DNA from: Angiostrongylus vasorum
Taxonomy: Eukaryota; Nematoda; Chromadorea; Rhabditida; Metastrongylidae
DNA length: 64,000 bases
NCBI GenBank assembly: GCA_018806985.1
Contig: JADANN010000202.1
Span: forward strand, 2,030,001-2,094,000
Reading direction: 5' to 3'
Part shown: positions 13,301 through 26,084 of the stretch, one piece after another
Numbering within the stretch: position 1 is the first letter of the stretch
How the letters are laid out: each line of letters opens with the position of its first letter
Translations under genes and position numbers: made by a program
The notes under the pieces: model-generated
Seen by the model: the letters and a program-made list of their open reading frames with translations, nothing else
Database searches by the model: none
What the model was told of the DNA's origin: nothing

Positions 13301-13602
13301 CTAAAGAGTGCAAGCACATGCGTTTTTTCTATTCCTTTTCATCGCGACAGTGTCCATCATCTCTAAGCCGCACTGTTTTCTACATAGAGGCTTTCTGTCT
13401 ACAAGTGTGCACAACCTTTTCTAGACAATAGACTTCTCTAATCACAACCGCATGGATGAAAATGGAAAAGTAGCTAAGCTTAAACTGATATCCGAAAATA
13501 CTTTGAAATTCTTTTGCAGCAATAATGTATATTATTTATGATATACTACGGTATTCGGGATTACTCCGGTTCTCCATTCAAACAACTAATATACCTAGTA
13601 CT
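10313..13602. other. Intergenic, nothing recognised
   Basis: 3.3 kb without a repeat copy or gene I can identify. A pyrimidine tract (about 13106-13142) is the only compositional feature. Overlapping frames of up to 106 aa near 11.5-11.9 kb lie on both strands and look like chance. Confidence 0.5.
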
Positions 13603-13868
13603 ACATTGTGATTTATACAGCTTTAGCTTAAATGGGTTCGATGCCGATATGTGCTGTCCAGATCAATCCCGTTGACAGGTGATTGCTGATAGCATCTATA
13701 GGTCAATAACACGGCTGAGAGACAGGCGAAATGAAGGACCCGCATGGTGTGGTGGTGAACGCGTTTAAACCCCGTAAAGGGTACTAGCGCGTTCGTTCCC
13801 TCACCGCAGACACCAGCGGCCCGGAATTTTGCAAATATCTCAGCATCGTTATGGTAATTTATGTTCCA
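13603..13868 (+). repeat. Family C element, CGTTCGTTCC-type subfamily
   Basis: Landmarks in order: CATTGTGATTTATACAG, GGGTTCGATGCCGAT, CCCGTTGACAGGTGATTGC, GAGAGACAGGCGAAATG, GCATGGTGTGGTGGTGAACG (A-box-like), GCGCGTTCGTTCCCTCACC (B-box-like) and TTTTGCAAATATCTCAGCAT. Confidence 0.8.
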
Positions 13869-16559
13869 TCATATCTAAACATTGAATTGACTTATTGGCT
13901 TACTCACATATTGGCATATCTATTTAATTAATTGTTTGAATACTTTCAATGGCAATCTTGCTATCCTCTTCATATCATTACAGAATGGCCCCGCACTGTT
14001 CTCTTGAAATCTTGAAGCAATTGAACATCGTTTAATTTTTCTTTATAACTACCTTCTCGACTCAGAGAAGGTTTTCGGCACCGTACAACCAACAACCATG
14101 CGGTTGATAGCAACGAAATTCTTCCATACTTTTTGGAACCTCCTAGGACCGAGACACAGATTGTCGTATCAGTGAGGCACTAATCCTACCAGAGAGAAGG
14201 ACTAAAGTAGTGCAACTAGTTCCTACTTGTTTCATGGGAATATTTTAACATGAATGAAGAAAAAAACGAAATCACTCACTCAGGGATCGACCATACAATC
14301 AAATCCACTAAACAACGTGGAGATATTATAAAGGTAGTTAAATGCATATTTGTCTATAGAATAACTTGTAGTGGCATATCCATGTATTCACACAGTGTTT
14401 TCATCTTTCCATATAGGTGTAACAACAATTTGACAGCCCGAGAAAAGAGCCCTTTACAGTCCTGAGCGTAGGTCGAATCTACGAGTATGCATGCGTTTCA
14501 GGGCACTTCTTAGCATCCATAAGACATCAGATCGATTTCGTGTTACTGTAAAAAAAAGATTAACTGCTTAGCACTTTTCTTCGTTTAGCTGCTAATGAGT
14601 AAACAAGGTGTAATAACCGTGTTACAAAGTAGAAATCACTTTCTATAACCTTAAAAACTTTCGAAAATAGTCGAGGGAACATGAATTAGCTTGACAACAG
14701 ACCATAAAGAATGTGTTCATTTCACGTTCATGTAGTCTGCCCACAGTCTTTAAATCTTTGGCTTTGAAGATCTGAAGCTAATCAGTTCGGATTCATGGCG
14801 CATAACAGTCGTCGCAATGTAATACTGGTAACGAGGACAGAGGCACACACCAGAAGTTGATCAATGTTCTTCGTATTATTCATCGACACATACTCTATGA
14901 ACACTACATGTGTCATTTTTCAATTCTAATATTTCAAGTAAGTTTGAAAAGTCTGCCTAATTAGGGTTTTTTATCCAAGTTTATCTGACCTGGCTGCATA
15001 TATTGTGCGCTTCCTAGCACATCTTCCATTCGAATCGTTTTCGCGCCTCGTCATCAATGATGGTCTTCGGATGTGAGTTCTGCTCCCAGCTGAATATTTC
15101 TTCGTCTTCATGAATGTCGACGTATATCGATTGTATTGCGGTTCTGCACAGAATGCTGGAATAGCTCCATTAGAGAGTTCACCATCCTCTACCACGGGCA
15201 GTTGCCTGCTTTTGTGGATCAGACAACTTTTCTGAGACAAGTCTGGCACCAGTTTGCCGACCAATGCATCACAGGAGGTTTGCTTGCAGCGCACGCTGTT
15301 GAACCAGCGACTATGCGTTTAATGCACACTGTCTCTAACCATTACTTTTCCCGAGTCACTGATTAAACACAACTGGCTAAAACAACACAATAACAGCCAG
15401 CCAAAAAACATTTTATGTGTATTCAATAATCTTTCCACCGTAAAAATATCGTTCGCATTGATGATTCATTCTTTTTTACGACGCTCTATGAAATATTTTC
15501 ACACACACGACATCGCCATCACAGTGCTGTCGCCTCCACACTCTCCTACCCCTTCCATGAATCTGTAGACCCTCATCAGTATGGATTAACCAACACACCG
15601 TGAATGTTAAATGATAAATCAATAAATGATGAGTTTTTCGTGTCTAACTTGTTATCAATATGTTTTATTTCGAAAAATATCATCAATACTAGTTGAAGCT
15701 AGCGTCCAGTAGATTTTTCGCACTGCTATCTGAAACTGTTTAAAGGACTTGGAATCACGAAATTCGTACATCACCGATGGTGTGTTTCCGCTCCACGGTC
15801 GTTCATCATCTTGACAAAGATGTCGACGACATGTTGAAGCGACACACCACCATTGAACAGACCAGCGAATTGATGACGTGAACTAGGCCGGTTCAACTTC
15901 CGTTTTTGTCCAATGCGTAGCAATATTGACCACGTTATATAACATATTACTCATAGTGGAACGTTTGAAAGCACCACACATCTTTCTAACAGAGCGGTTC
16001 TATTTTTCTCATTTATAAGCGTTCTTTGTTATATTTTGAAGTAGAAATCTCTTTCTTTCTTGTCTTCTACCAGTTTATTGAGTTCTTCTGTCACCAGATG
16101 AACTTTTACAAGCTGTTTTACCTTCAGCGATGCTTGCGGAATTCATATGTCGAGCTTTTTGAAATTTCCGGACAAATCAACTTAGTGAGAAATCGTTTCA
16201 ATGCGTGTTGTCACTCTTCTCACTGTTATCGAACTGCTTGTCACCGGTGGGCCTCAGGCAATTTTTCAATCTTCGACGATTGTGTTTCTCCCTTCTGCTA
16301 TCTTCTTTTTTAAGTCCTTCATCTCGAGATTTACAATTCTCAAGCCAACCGCAAATTTTACGTTCTCTGGCAAATTTTTTTCGAACTGCAACATCGAACA
16401 GTTACTGTAACAACAAATTTTCCACTGAAAAACTGAATGACTCTCGTTGATTTTTGCTGGAGAAGCATTCCAGAAGCACATTTGGTGTGAATTATTTCCA
16501 TGGAACTAAATAAAATCCCAATAAAACGTTTATATATGAGAAGTTATATTCGTTAAAGA
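13869..16559. other. Intergenic except for the mosaic at 15.06-15.29 kb
   Basis: A minus frame 16481-16266 ends in a charged, helix-like stretch (VNLEMKDLKKKIAEG) that could be a terminal exon, but no partner exon or acceptor was found. Confidence 0.4.
15060..15290 (-). repeat. Mosaic of fragments of families D, B and A
   Basis: Three short repeat pieces lie end to end: a D-like piece (CTTCATGAATGTCG ... AGAATGCTGGAATAG, 15105-15170), a B-like piece (CCACGGGCAGTTGCCTGC ... TTGTGGATCAGA, 15195-15223) and an A-like piece (TGAGACAAGTCTGGCACCAG ... TGCCGACC, 15232-15262). The A piece reads in minus orientation. Confidence 0.5.
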
Positions 16560-16755
16560 ATCACATGGTGGTAGATCTTCTAATCCACAAAGGCTGCGAC
16601 TGCCTGTGGTGGTGACGACCTGTTGCAGACTTTGGTCATACTATCCTCGGGAATGCAGGGAACCACAATGGCTAAACCAGCAAATCCCCGGAGAATGGAA
16701 ATTATGCTGGAGCCCGCACAACTAGTGAAGAGGGGCCATCCAAATATCCAAGTAT
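16560..16755 (-). repeat. Family B retroposon, copy 2, 5'-truncated
   Basis: Keeps the tail half (CCACAAAGGCTGCGACTGCC to GGGGCCATCCAAATATCCAAGTA) and lacks the CCTCCCAACGG head. Loss of the head with the tail kept is the form expected of target-primed reverse transcription. Confidence 0.75.
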
Positions 16756-16927
16756 GTTCGCTGAAAAAAAACGTCTGAAACTGTTACACAATAAAACATT
16801 GTACATCGTAATGAGCAACCAACTTGACAACTATTCACTTTTTTAAAACTTTTCAATGCATACCTTTTTTCATCTGTGTTATAGAGTTTTTTAGAATTTA
16901 CAATTTATTATTATTAATAAATTTAGA

Positions 16928-17315
16928 CCTCCCAACGGTTTACCGCCTCATCGTGGCTGGAAGGTGTTCCTGGGTGTCGGACTGCGATGTACAGCGGAGG
17001 GATTCCTGCCCGCGGCAAGGTCTCCCAAGTTGAGAAGTCCGGCGTTTCCATCAGGAAGCCCTAGCTAAGAGTAAACCAATACCAGGATCCACCGCCGTCC
17101 TGGTATCAAAGTCGCTTGGTGGTAAATCTCCCTCTGGTCCACAAGGGCTGCGACTGCCTGTCGTGGTGACGACCTGGTGCAGACTTTGGCCAGGCTGTAC
17201 TCGGGATTCCAGGGAACCACAATGCTTTAACCAGCAAATCTCCGAAAAGTGGTGATTATGCTGGGGGCCGCACAACTAGTGAGGACGGGCAGTTCAAGTA
17301 TCAAGTAAGTAAATT
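16928..17315 (-). repeat. Family B retroposon, copy 3, full length
   Basis: A 388 bp element with an 8 bp duplication AATTTAGA (16920-16927 and 17316-17323). Head CCTCCCAACGGTTTACCGCC at the left; tail AAGTATCAAGTAAGTAAATT at the right. It lies about 170 bp from copy 2 in the same orientation. Confidence 0.88.
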
Positions 17316-17323
17316 AATTTAGA

Positions 17324-19984
17324 ATTATTAAAAAATTTGGAATAGAATCTTTTCTGGAGGTAATCTTGTGACAAGTTTCCTGTACATAATTCCAGTAGTA
17401 AATTTAATCACTGTTTTTTTTTATTGTGAAGTCCTGAAAGATTTTCTGCTGGAGAGTCTCAGGTTTTTTGACAATCCCTTTGAACTAACCGCTGTCTATT
17501 CTTCGTTTAGTAGAAATAGTGTCATCCCACCTTATTTGATGGTGATATGTACTAAATTTTATTTGGATATCTTTTTGGAGATGATTACCTTCCAAGAAGT
17601 TAGTAAAACCTTGTGTGTCTTAATGGGCCAAGCAACTTTAATAATTTACATCGTTACAATGGTTGGTTATGTCAATGGGCGCGTCAAACTATGGTGTACA
17701 GTGGAGCTGAGCTTTTTCACCATTTGATGAACCAGTTTGAAATCACAACTGGTTTTTTACGGATAAATCTAATAATCCCTAGAACGGCTGCCTCGAAGTT
17801 CAGAGGGAAAATCCACCAATTGGCAAACTACGAGCCTCAATGCGACGCACACTGCACGTTGTATGTTCTACATCGGTTGATGAGACAACCATTAAATAGT
17901 TATCAGATGATAAAAGACATGCTTCTTGAGGTTTTAAATGTCTGTACTGAAGTTGCCGCACTCTCTCAGCTTCGTATTTTTAACCGGATTTCCTGTAGGA
18001 ATGAAACAATTGATGAAAAAAAGGAACGCGACATCGACGAATAGCTACCATTAAGATTGTTCAGAATTGAAACAAAGTCTAGAACTCTCTGCAACGATGC
18101 AACAAGCTACTAAGAGAGTTCTAAAGGTTAGCCACTTTGAGGAATTGCCGATAGAAGTAGCATGCATATCGTAGTCTACTATCGTCATTGCAATTAGTTT
18201 TAATTTTCCTCTCCCATTTAAAGGCTTTAAAGTTTATCGCATGATTTCTTGAGAGCGCCTGATTAGTTGTTCAAGGATCTTCCGTAGTGAGGGATCACTA
18301 GTTAGTCGCAATCATCAGATGGCTGATAATGGATGATAAAACAAGTACAGAAAGCGACTTTCTACTTGTCCTAAAATGCAAATGGATCCAGTTAGCAGAC
18401 AATCTGTTTGTAATCTACCTGGTCAAAATATTTTTCCCACATCTGTGCAAACATTCATGCATGAGATATCAATGTACTTGCACATATACGGACTGTGCAT
18501 TCCATGGTTCGGAGTCCCTTCCAATAAAGTCTCTTGTCTCCAGCATCCACCTGGAAACCTTCTATTACCATGGCCATCACTCTTTAAAGAGATTGGCGAG
18601 CTTTTTCTTAAGCATTATCCTCCAGAACATTGAAAACAAAAAAAATCACTTCCTTGTGATTTCTACAAGGCCTGAGATAGAATGGAGCTCAGTAAAGGGA
18701 GGCGATTCTGGGCTGCTTAATTCTAGAAGGTCATTTGTACTTAAAACGCATGTTCACTGATGATCGTGGGAGGGAAGGCCGCAAAGTCTAAATATAGACG
18801 GGAACCCAAAACCACCATAAATTTGGATTTGTTCACATTCGCCTTTTAGAAAGACATAGTTGTCCAGAACATCGAGATGTGTGGTTAACTTGCCTAACAT
18901 CTTCGCATTAGAGAAGGACAAGAGCAAGACATAGAACTTTGAAATCACCTAGAAACCTTTTTCCACAAAGGACATAAAATGATCCGCTAATGTGGGCTTG
19001 TATTGCTCGAAGACAATCACCAATCATCCTGCGAACATGCAAAGCTCTGAAAATAAGCAGCAAACAAAGATGTCCAGGTATGAAGATCATCAGCACACTT
19101 ACTGGAACTGTGAGGTTGGGAAAAAGCTCTTACAATGTCCGCCGAAACACCGCCACTTTTAAAACTAACATCGTCGCCTTCCATCGACAAGGCGGAACGA
19201 AGTGATAAGAAGCAAAGTGCAAAAAAAATCATCCACCTCTTCTACTCTTACATCATCGACAGCCACATTTGCGTCAACCTCTTACTACATCATATCAGAT
19301 CAGAGTCGTCCCAAGCGTTCTCCTTTCCAGAGCTTGACATGCAATTTCGTCAGTAAAGGACCGTAAAACATTTGATTCATGATGGATTAGATCGGAACAC
19401 ATTTGAAGAACGGCTTCCACTATTCATTATCATCCTGGTTCGAGACGTGCCACGTATGGCACGTTAGAAAGCAACGTTTTAAATAATTGGAAAATAAGCA
19501 GTCATGCTTCTTCGCAAAAAAGGTGACTTACGTGATTGACAACTATTTTCCACTCAGTTTACCGTTTGCATCTGAAAGATCTTCACTTAAGTTGTGATTC
19601 CTAACAAGATCGGCAGAACGTTGCACGAGTGGCGTCTACAACAACAACCAGTGTTTTGGAAGGATTCAGCATGGTTAATCACATAGCACATTGACATAAA
19701 GAGAAGGGTTCAATAATCCGAGACTAGCTCGTGAAAATAATGTATAGCGCTCTCCAGTGAGTCATGTAAGAATTAGAATGGGATAACGCAGCAGTAAGGT
19801 CAATATGCTGCTGCAACTCGATTTCTGCTTATAACATCCATGATTGCCTAGTGGAACGAGTCCAAGCCGAACATTAGAAAATAATCGCTTCTGATTCTCC
19901 TTCGCTGTAAACGAACGAACGAATATCCTGAAATGCTCTTGTTAATCGAGAGTTCAACATAAAGAATAGTTCCCAGGACCAACT
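17324..19984. other. Intergenic with two long overlapping open frames
   Basis: Frames 17368-17727 (119 aa) and 17613-18044 (143 aa) overlap on the plus strand in different phases. A further 143 aa frame lies at 18329-18760. The second ends in a charged tail (ETIDEKKERDIDE). None is recognised; ORFs of this length are expected about once or twice by chance in this much AT-rich DNA. Confidence 0.4.
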
Positions 19985-20140
19985 TTCTATTAACCTCGGC
20001 ATTGGTTTATAAATGTGTCGCTTTCTTTTTCAGCAATCCCGAGGTTGTTATTCAGTACACGTTTACTTCCATACACATAGAACACATGCAACACAAAGGT
20101 AGCTGACGTTTCGGGAGAATCGCCTTCTTCAGAGCCGCTT
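19985..20140. repeat. Possible family E fragment
   Basis: The segments CCTCGGCATTGGTTTATAAA and CGCCTTCTTCAGAGCC recall the copies at 22 and 30.5 kb, but alignment is patchy. Orientation and limits are uncertain. Confidence 0.3.
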
Positions 20141-21425
20141 TTTTACCTGCCTTCCACCGAGGAAGAACAGCCGCTTAGAGTCACATGTGGTTGACGACTC
20201 AATTTTGGCACGCATATGGTTGGCATTTATAAAGAATAGTTTAATTTTAGAACGGAGCGAGAAGGAAATAGGCGGGTTACTGTGCCTAAAAGTTAATCAA
20301 AGACGTAGAGAGAGGGCACAGAACACCCTATTCCCTCTTCGTCTTTTTCACCTTCTCATTTCCACTTTATGATTCCTCCGTTTTAACGTAAATTTCGAAA
20401 AGATGGGCACTACATCAGTGGATTGAACCGCCGTTCATCCTTGTGCGATGCGCCTTTAAAAAGGTGACGATAGCTGTAACTAGTACCACACAGCCGAGAG
20501 AGGTAACTCAACATTTCAAACTATGCTGGCAACCAAAATTCAAAGAAGGTGCTATATGCGCCACGATGAGCATAAGTTCGATGCAGCCGTGATACCTTGA
20601 CCGATCGAAAAATGCTGTTAACGATTGAGCCCCACGGGATATGAGGCACACAGCAGATTGATCACTGACCCAAGGACAAGATTCTTTAAGAAATTCCTCT
20701 AAAAAATTGCTGGGACAAATGCAGTTCAGTGGTCTATTCTAAATAGAAGCTTTGTTGGTACCGTTTCGTGTCACTCGGCGATCAACAGGAAAACAGGTAA
20801 TAAAACTGAAGTAGTGGGACTAACCCTAGTTGTTTAAGCTCACAATATATAGTCCAATATAAAACGCGTCCACTCATCGTTATAGTTGCAGGAGTTTAGT
20901 GAGGACGTACTATACTTTTTGACTTTACCTTTGTTGACTTGGAAAATGCCTTCGTCATTGTGGGAAAAAAGCTGCTATTTTGTCATTTCGCTTAAAAACT
21001 CAGTCTTTTTAGCACTTCAACTAAGGGTAAAATCTCATATGTTATCACGATTCGGCTATTCTATCCAACCTTTCCTGTCGAAAATAGGGTACGTTTAGAA
21101 GACAACATCGTTATGGCATATCGTTGGGATTATTCACTAAGCCACCGCACTGGAAGCATCTCTTCCACTTCTTTGGGATAAAAATACCTATTATGAGGAC
21201 ACGTATTCATTGTTTCACGAATATTTGGGAAATTCAATGAAATGTAAACTTTTCTAAATGAAAATGAAGCAGTCAGTGGACGTGTTCCCACATAGCTATC
21301 ACGCACTTGTCTTGCTCATATTGCTCGTCGTTCATTTAAATCAACCGTAGATGCAATAAATCTCTAGTAAGAAGCTAAGTTTAATTCTCCATTTTCCTTT
21401 TTCTTCTAAAGCTATGCGGGGTACA

Positions 21426-21690
21426 ACCACAATGATGCTGAGATATTTGCAATACTCCAGACAGCGGTTGTCTGCGGTGAACATCGAACACGCTATTGCC
21501 GCTTTCGGGGAACAATGCGTTCACCACTGCACGATGCCGGTCATTCGAGTAGCTTTTCTCTCGGCTACTTTTTCTATCTAACAGCGCCACCAACAATCAC
21601 CCGTCAACGGGATTGATCTGAAGAGCACAAATCGGCATGGAATCCAGTTAAGCTGAGGCTTTATTCAAAATCATAACGTCGACTCTTTAT
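21426..21690 (-). repeat. Family C element, CGTTCGTTCC-type subfamily
   Basis: Minus-oriented copy: GATGCTGAGATATTTGCAAT at the left, ATGCGTTCACCACTGCACGA across the A-box-like region, CACCCGTCAACGGGATTGAT, and GTTAAGCTGAGGCTTTATTC at the right. Confidence 0.75.
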
Positions 21691-21959
21691 TTACTGCCAA
21701 CTACTACTATCCAGAGTTACTGCTACCCGAAGTTTCGTTGAAATCTGTTTTGGCATAACTCTATCAGCCTATTTAAACATTTTTTAGATTTTTTCAAAGT
21801 AGTCAAAATTTGAAATTCTGGTTTTTTGTGAGTTAGGCAAAAGACTGTCATAAAGCAACGGAACAACTTTTACGAGACAAAACCGATGATGCCTCAACTC
21901 AAAGTAAACCGAGATCTGATAACAACGATCCTTTCGAAATTACAATAGTTATCTAAAAC

Positions 21960-22345
21960 ATTTATTTGACTAGCGCCTTGGCAACTTTGTCTTCCTCAGA
22001 GCCGATAATCAGAGTCGATGGTCCACAGCCCACAGACGAATGTCTTCTCGCTGTGGGGTCCTTAGTTGCCGTACCAAGTCTCATATTCTTCTGTGGAGCA
22101 CCGCTCGAACAGAACACCTCAACCGGGAGCGCTCTTTATATAGGATGGTTGTCATTGATAGTGATTGTCTGCTGATAATAAATTGTTTTTAAATGGACAA
22201 CCTATTCTGCAGCAGTTGATATTAAATTGGCCTGTAGATGACGACTAGAGAATATTTTTTGAAAGCGACTGTCACGTAACCTTGCCATTAATAGTAAATA
22301 CATTCTTGGACTATTAAGCTAACACAAGGTTTATGAAAGGTTTAT
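21960..22345 (-). repeat. Family E repeat, copy 2
   Basis: Holds CTTCCTCAGAGCCGATAATC with GAGTCGATGGTCCACAG (compare 9.6 kb, opposite strand). About 250 bp on it has CCATTAATAGTAAATACATTC and GACTATTAAGCTAACACAAGG, which recur at 25.9 and 30.5 kb. Confidence 0.5.
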
Positions 22346-22379
22346 TCGATAGATCACTTAGATTAAACGGCTATCGGTT

Positions 22380-25310
22380 TGAAGAATATTCTGTATTCGT
22401 TATGCGCTAGCTATTCTATTACCGACTGTCACAGAATGGATTGCCCGTTGAAAAACAAATTATTCACCTGTATCACCTGTTTTCCCATTGAATGTCGAAT
22501 GACTCGATCAGGTGCCAATAAATCTTCCATTTCTTTCCCTGTCGCATGCAGGAGTGGCCCAGTGGGTTCTGCTTGCTCGAGAAACTCTTTGAGCGTCATA
22601 CCTTTCTTCTAGGACTTTCGTGAAAAACTCTCACCATCGGGTCGGTAGTCTTCTTGCAGTACGTTTGACATCCCGAGGAATTCAGTCACTAACGGTTCCT
22701 GTCCATCCGTTGTCAATCACACGCATTAAGTGTCCTGTCCACTTCTTCTTCAAAATTTAGGCGCATAGCACACACCTACGATTTTCGATCGCTTACACAT
22801 ACTGGAGTTTCAGATTCCTTTCCTCACTTGTGTTACACGAGATACTTCTAGCATCATCCTTTCGACTGCGCATTCAATAACGCTGAGTGGTCTTTCACCC
22901 TGCTTACGCAGCGACCAGGTTTCTGACGCATATGTTAAGGCAGGAAGTACCTTCGAGTCGAAAAAGGTGAGCACGGAGTCGGGCATTGCTCCGCAGGCCA
23001 TTCGTTTCCTTCTGCTAAACTCTGGAGCTAAGTCATTCACCATGTTGATTCCGCCACCTAGATAGACGTAACTGGAGCATTCAGAGATATCATTCCGTTG
23101 TGCATGAATGAGGCATACGTAACCAATCCGTTCCTCATGAAATCATTTTTGTGAGATCAAGTCCAAAGCCAATCTTTCCACAGGGTTTATCAAAGTCGCC
23201 TAGGAGAAACTACGCCTGGCCAATGCTTGGTGTTTCAAGAAGGATATCAAAAACAAACTGAAGATGGTATTACTGCCGATCATGGTTTTAACCATCATGT
23301 TGTCCCATTCCAATGTTCGAAAGACGTATTGAAGTGATATCGGCAGATGGTGTCGCCTACCTTAACCCCTCTTTTGATGTCAATGTTAATGTCGTTGTAA
23401 AATGGTGATATCCTAGTTGTGAATCTTTTATACAGCTCACGAAGAATCTTTATATGTTGGTTAGTCTGACTATCTAGGGGTTTCCATGACTATTTCTATC
23501 TAAGTTGAGTCAAAAAGCCTTCTATAAATCGATGAAAATGAAAAAGAGCGCTCTTTTCTACTTTAGCGATGCTTCAGTGAGTCTTGTTATCGTGAGGGTG
23601 GCGTCCATCATACTGAACCTTTTCAAGAACCTGCTTGCTCACATGGCTGTCCTTTGTACAATGTTCTGTCAGTCCTATTTAAGATGACTCGAGTGAAAAG
23701 TTTGTAGACGGCAGACAGCAAGCCGATTGGGGGAGAGTTGCCGATATCGTGAAGATCGCCTTTCCTGAACAATAGCACGGTCTCGCTGGTGTTCCACTGA
23801 GTAGGAATCTTGCATTCAGAAGGTAACGTGTGAACACCCAGGCTAGTGTGTTTACGAGGACTGGCGGAATATTCTTCAGGTGTTCTGATTTTATCCTATC
23901 TGGACCTAGTGTTGTTCGATTTTTCACCGGCGGAGTAGCATGTCGGATTTTGAAAGAGAGAACTGGTGGCACGACATAGCCACCCTTCTTTATTTGATAT
24001 GATGGTAGGAAGACGTGGTTACTCAAGCGACCAGAGTAGCATCTTTCCTGTAGCTGTTCTATCTGGTCGTCGGAGTGCGATCATTTTGGTTATGTAACTG
24101 TCGGAACTTCAGTGGGCTTTGCGACTGCTTTTCCCAGCCTCTGCAGCTTCGACCATAACTGCTGCTGTTCTTTCCTTAAAATCTTCTTTTATCGCCTGTC
24201 GTTGCTTGCAGCTCTTGCAATTCCACGCTGGCGTATTAGCTCGTGTGTTTCTGGAGACAGAAGTCTCTCAGTGACTTTCGATCTATCAGCTTTCATAGCG
24301 ATAACATGAAGATGTTGAACCGATTGTATTCCTCATTCATGTTATCAAAAGCGGCACATTCCCAACAGCTGACTACTGAACTGAATTAATCCCAATTAAT
24401 GATGGTCTTGAGACTTCGTTTTTTTTTGTTTAATTTGGAAGCTTTTTTTTTCTCTTCACGAGAAATGAAGTCTTGGGCGAAGGAGGTGATGGTCGTCTTT
24501 CTTACAAAATTTTCGGTAAGCATGGATTCGGCAAAACCTTCCATTTACTGTGATGTCCATTTCCATCGTGGTACCTTCCACTAGGGGGCTCTCACATCCA
24601 GCATTAGGAATGAGGCTTCTGGGGTCGACAGTTACCATGGTCGGCATGATAAACTCAAACAACCGCTCACCCTGCTGGTTCCATTTTTAATCCGTGGATT
24701 TCAATGTAACGGTCTTCAGGGGTTCTTCTGGGTCCAACCTTAGCGCTAAAATCTCCAAAGTGCTTTGAAGAGTGTGTGGTCTTCCCTGTAGAGCTTCTCC
24801 AAGTCTATATAGAACGCTTCGACTTCTTCTTCGTCATAGTTCGATGTCGGCGCGTAAACGACGGAGATTGTCGAAGCCGATATTGAACACCTCACCTCAA
24901 TCGTAATCGTCCGCTTCGGGTGGTTAGTTGTTCGAGTGGATTGGTACATGGCCAAATTCATGTCGACGAAAACGCCCGCGTCGCCGACTCCTCTACTATC
25001 GCATCTTCCGAGAAAGTGTTATTCTCAAGTGTCATATACCGCGTTGAATTAGTGATGTTTCCTCGCCTCATGCAGTCCAACGACGAGGCACCTTTTTTCC
25101 TCTTCCCTACGCGATCAAGTCTTCGTCTATCGACGACTCAGATACAAGAGTGTATGCTTCGTAGATACAGCCCGTCACCACAGTCCTTTGCGATTTAGGC
25201 AGCTTATAATGGCCGTGAGACTTTAGTAACCTCTCCGTACTCGTTCTACCCAACGCTGCCGAATCTGGAACGGGTTCGAGGTCAAGGGAATAAGGCCCAT
25301 TTAATTTCAA
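22380..25310 (-). pseudogene. Degraded RTE-type LINE (endonuclease + reverse transcriptase)
   Basis: Read on the minus strand from about 25310 down to about 22380. Endonuclease part (24961-24700): SVVYAPTSNYDEEEVEAFY, then LEKLYREDHT and AKVGPRRTPEDRYIEIHG. A linker at 24660-24460 holds RFCRIHAYRKF and the SDHRLL-like DDHHLLRPRL. Reverse transcriptase part (24026-23680): NRTTLGPDRIKSEHLKN, followed by a decayed core, and a C-terminal part (23043-22810) with VLPALTYASETWSL. The order endonuclease-RT and these motifs are those of non-LTR elements of the RTE/BovB type common in strongylid nematodes. Many stops and frameshifts split the frame into fragments, so it is inactive. The 5' end near 25310 meets a family C foldback. 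The downstream limit near 22380 is uncertain. Confidence 0.85.
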
Positions 25311-25311
25311 G

Positions 25312-25602
25312 GAAGCTGAGATATTTGCAAAACTCTGGACCGTAGGTGCCTGTGGTGGGGAACGAACAAAAAACGAACTATAGCCTCAGCTTAACTAGGT
25401 TCAATGCCGATTTGGGATCCCCGGATCAATCCCGTTGACGGGTGATTGCTGATGGCAAAAGATCGATAGAACTAGCTGAGAGACAGGCGAAACGAAGGAC
25501 CCGCATGGTGTGTGGTGAACGCGTTACTCCCGAAAAGGACAATAGCGCGTTCGTTCCCCACCATAGGCACCTGCGGTCCAGAGTTTTGCAAATATCTCAG
25601 CT
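25312..25602 (+). repeat. Family C element with 55 bp terminal inverted repeats
   Basis: The left 55 bp (25312-25366) are a near-exact inverse of 25548-25602: both ends carry GCTGAGATATTTGCAAAACT and its complement. The middle is a normal plus-oriented copy (AGGTTCAATGCCGATTTGG, CCCGTTGACGGGTGATTGC, GCGTTCGTTCCCCACC). The inverted part is the 3' end of the family duplicated at the 5' end. Confidence 0.8.
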
Positions 25603-25719
25603 TCGTTGAAGTTATATTTCGCAATATACCCTGCCATCAAAAAGAGTAGGCAGTAAGTAAAAAGGTTAAAATTAAGACCCATTTATTTTGCTGTGTTTAG
25701 GTTTTTTGACAACAAGTTA

Positions 25720-25995
25720 TTATCACCGGGTAACCACTATTAATCACAACCGTCTTGTATAAAAGAGCGCTGCTGGGTGAAGTTGCCTCTTCAGCCAAAT
25801 AAATCCTTTCATCAACCACATGTTAGCTTTGATAGTTCAAGAAGGTATTGATTATTAACTCCAAGTTTTATGTTTTTAATTAGGTTTTTATGAAAGTGCG
25901 TTTGAAAAAATGTGGTAATTAAGTTCATACATCCTTGGAGTATTAAGCCAACCATCATTTTATAACGGTTTTCTTTGTTCTAAAATTTTTAAGGT
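25720..25995 (+). repeat. Family E fragments
   Basis: Two pieces, GAAGTTGCCTCTTCAGCCAAATAAA and GGAGTATTAAGCCAACCATC, match other family E copies. The pieces between do not align, so this may be a composite. Confidence 0.35.
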
Positions 25996-26084
25996 ATTGA
26001 TAATAGTTTGGGAGGTCTAATGCAGTGCTTATGATGCAGTCCATCAAAAAGGAAGGTGCTTGCTCGACGTCATCCCCAACGTTC

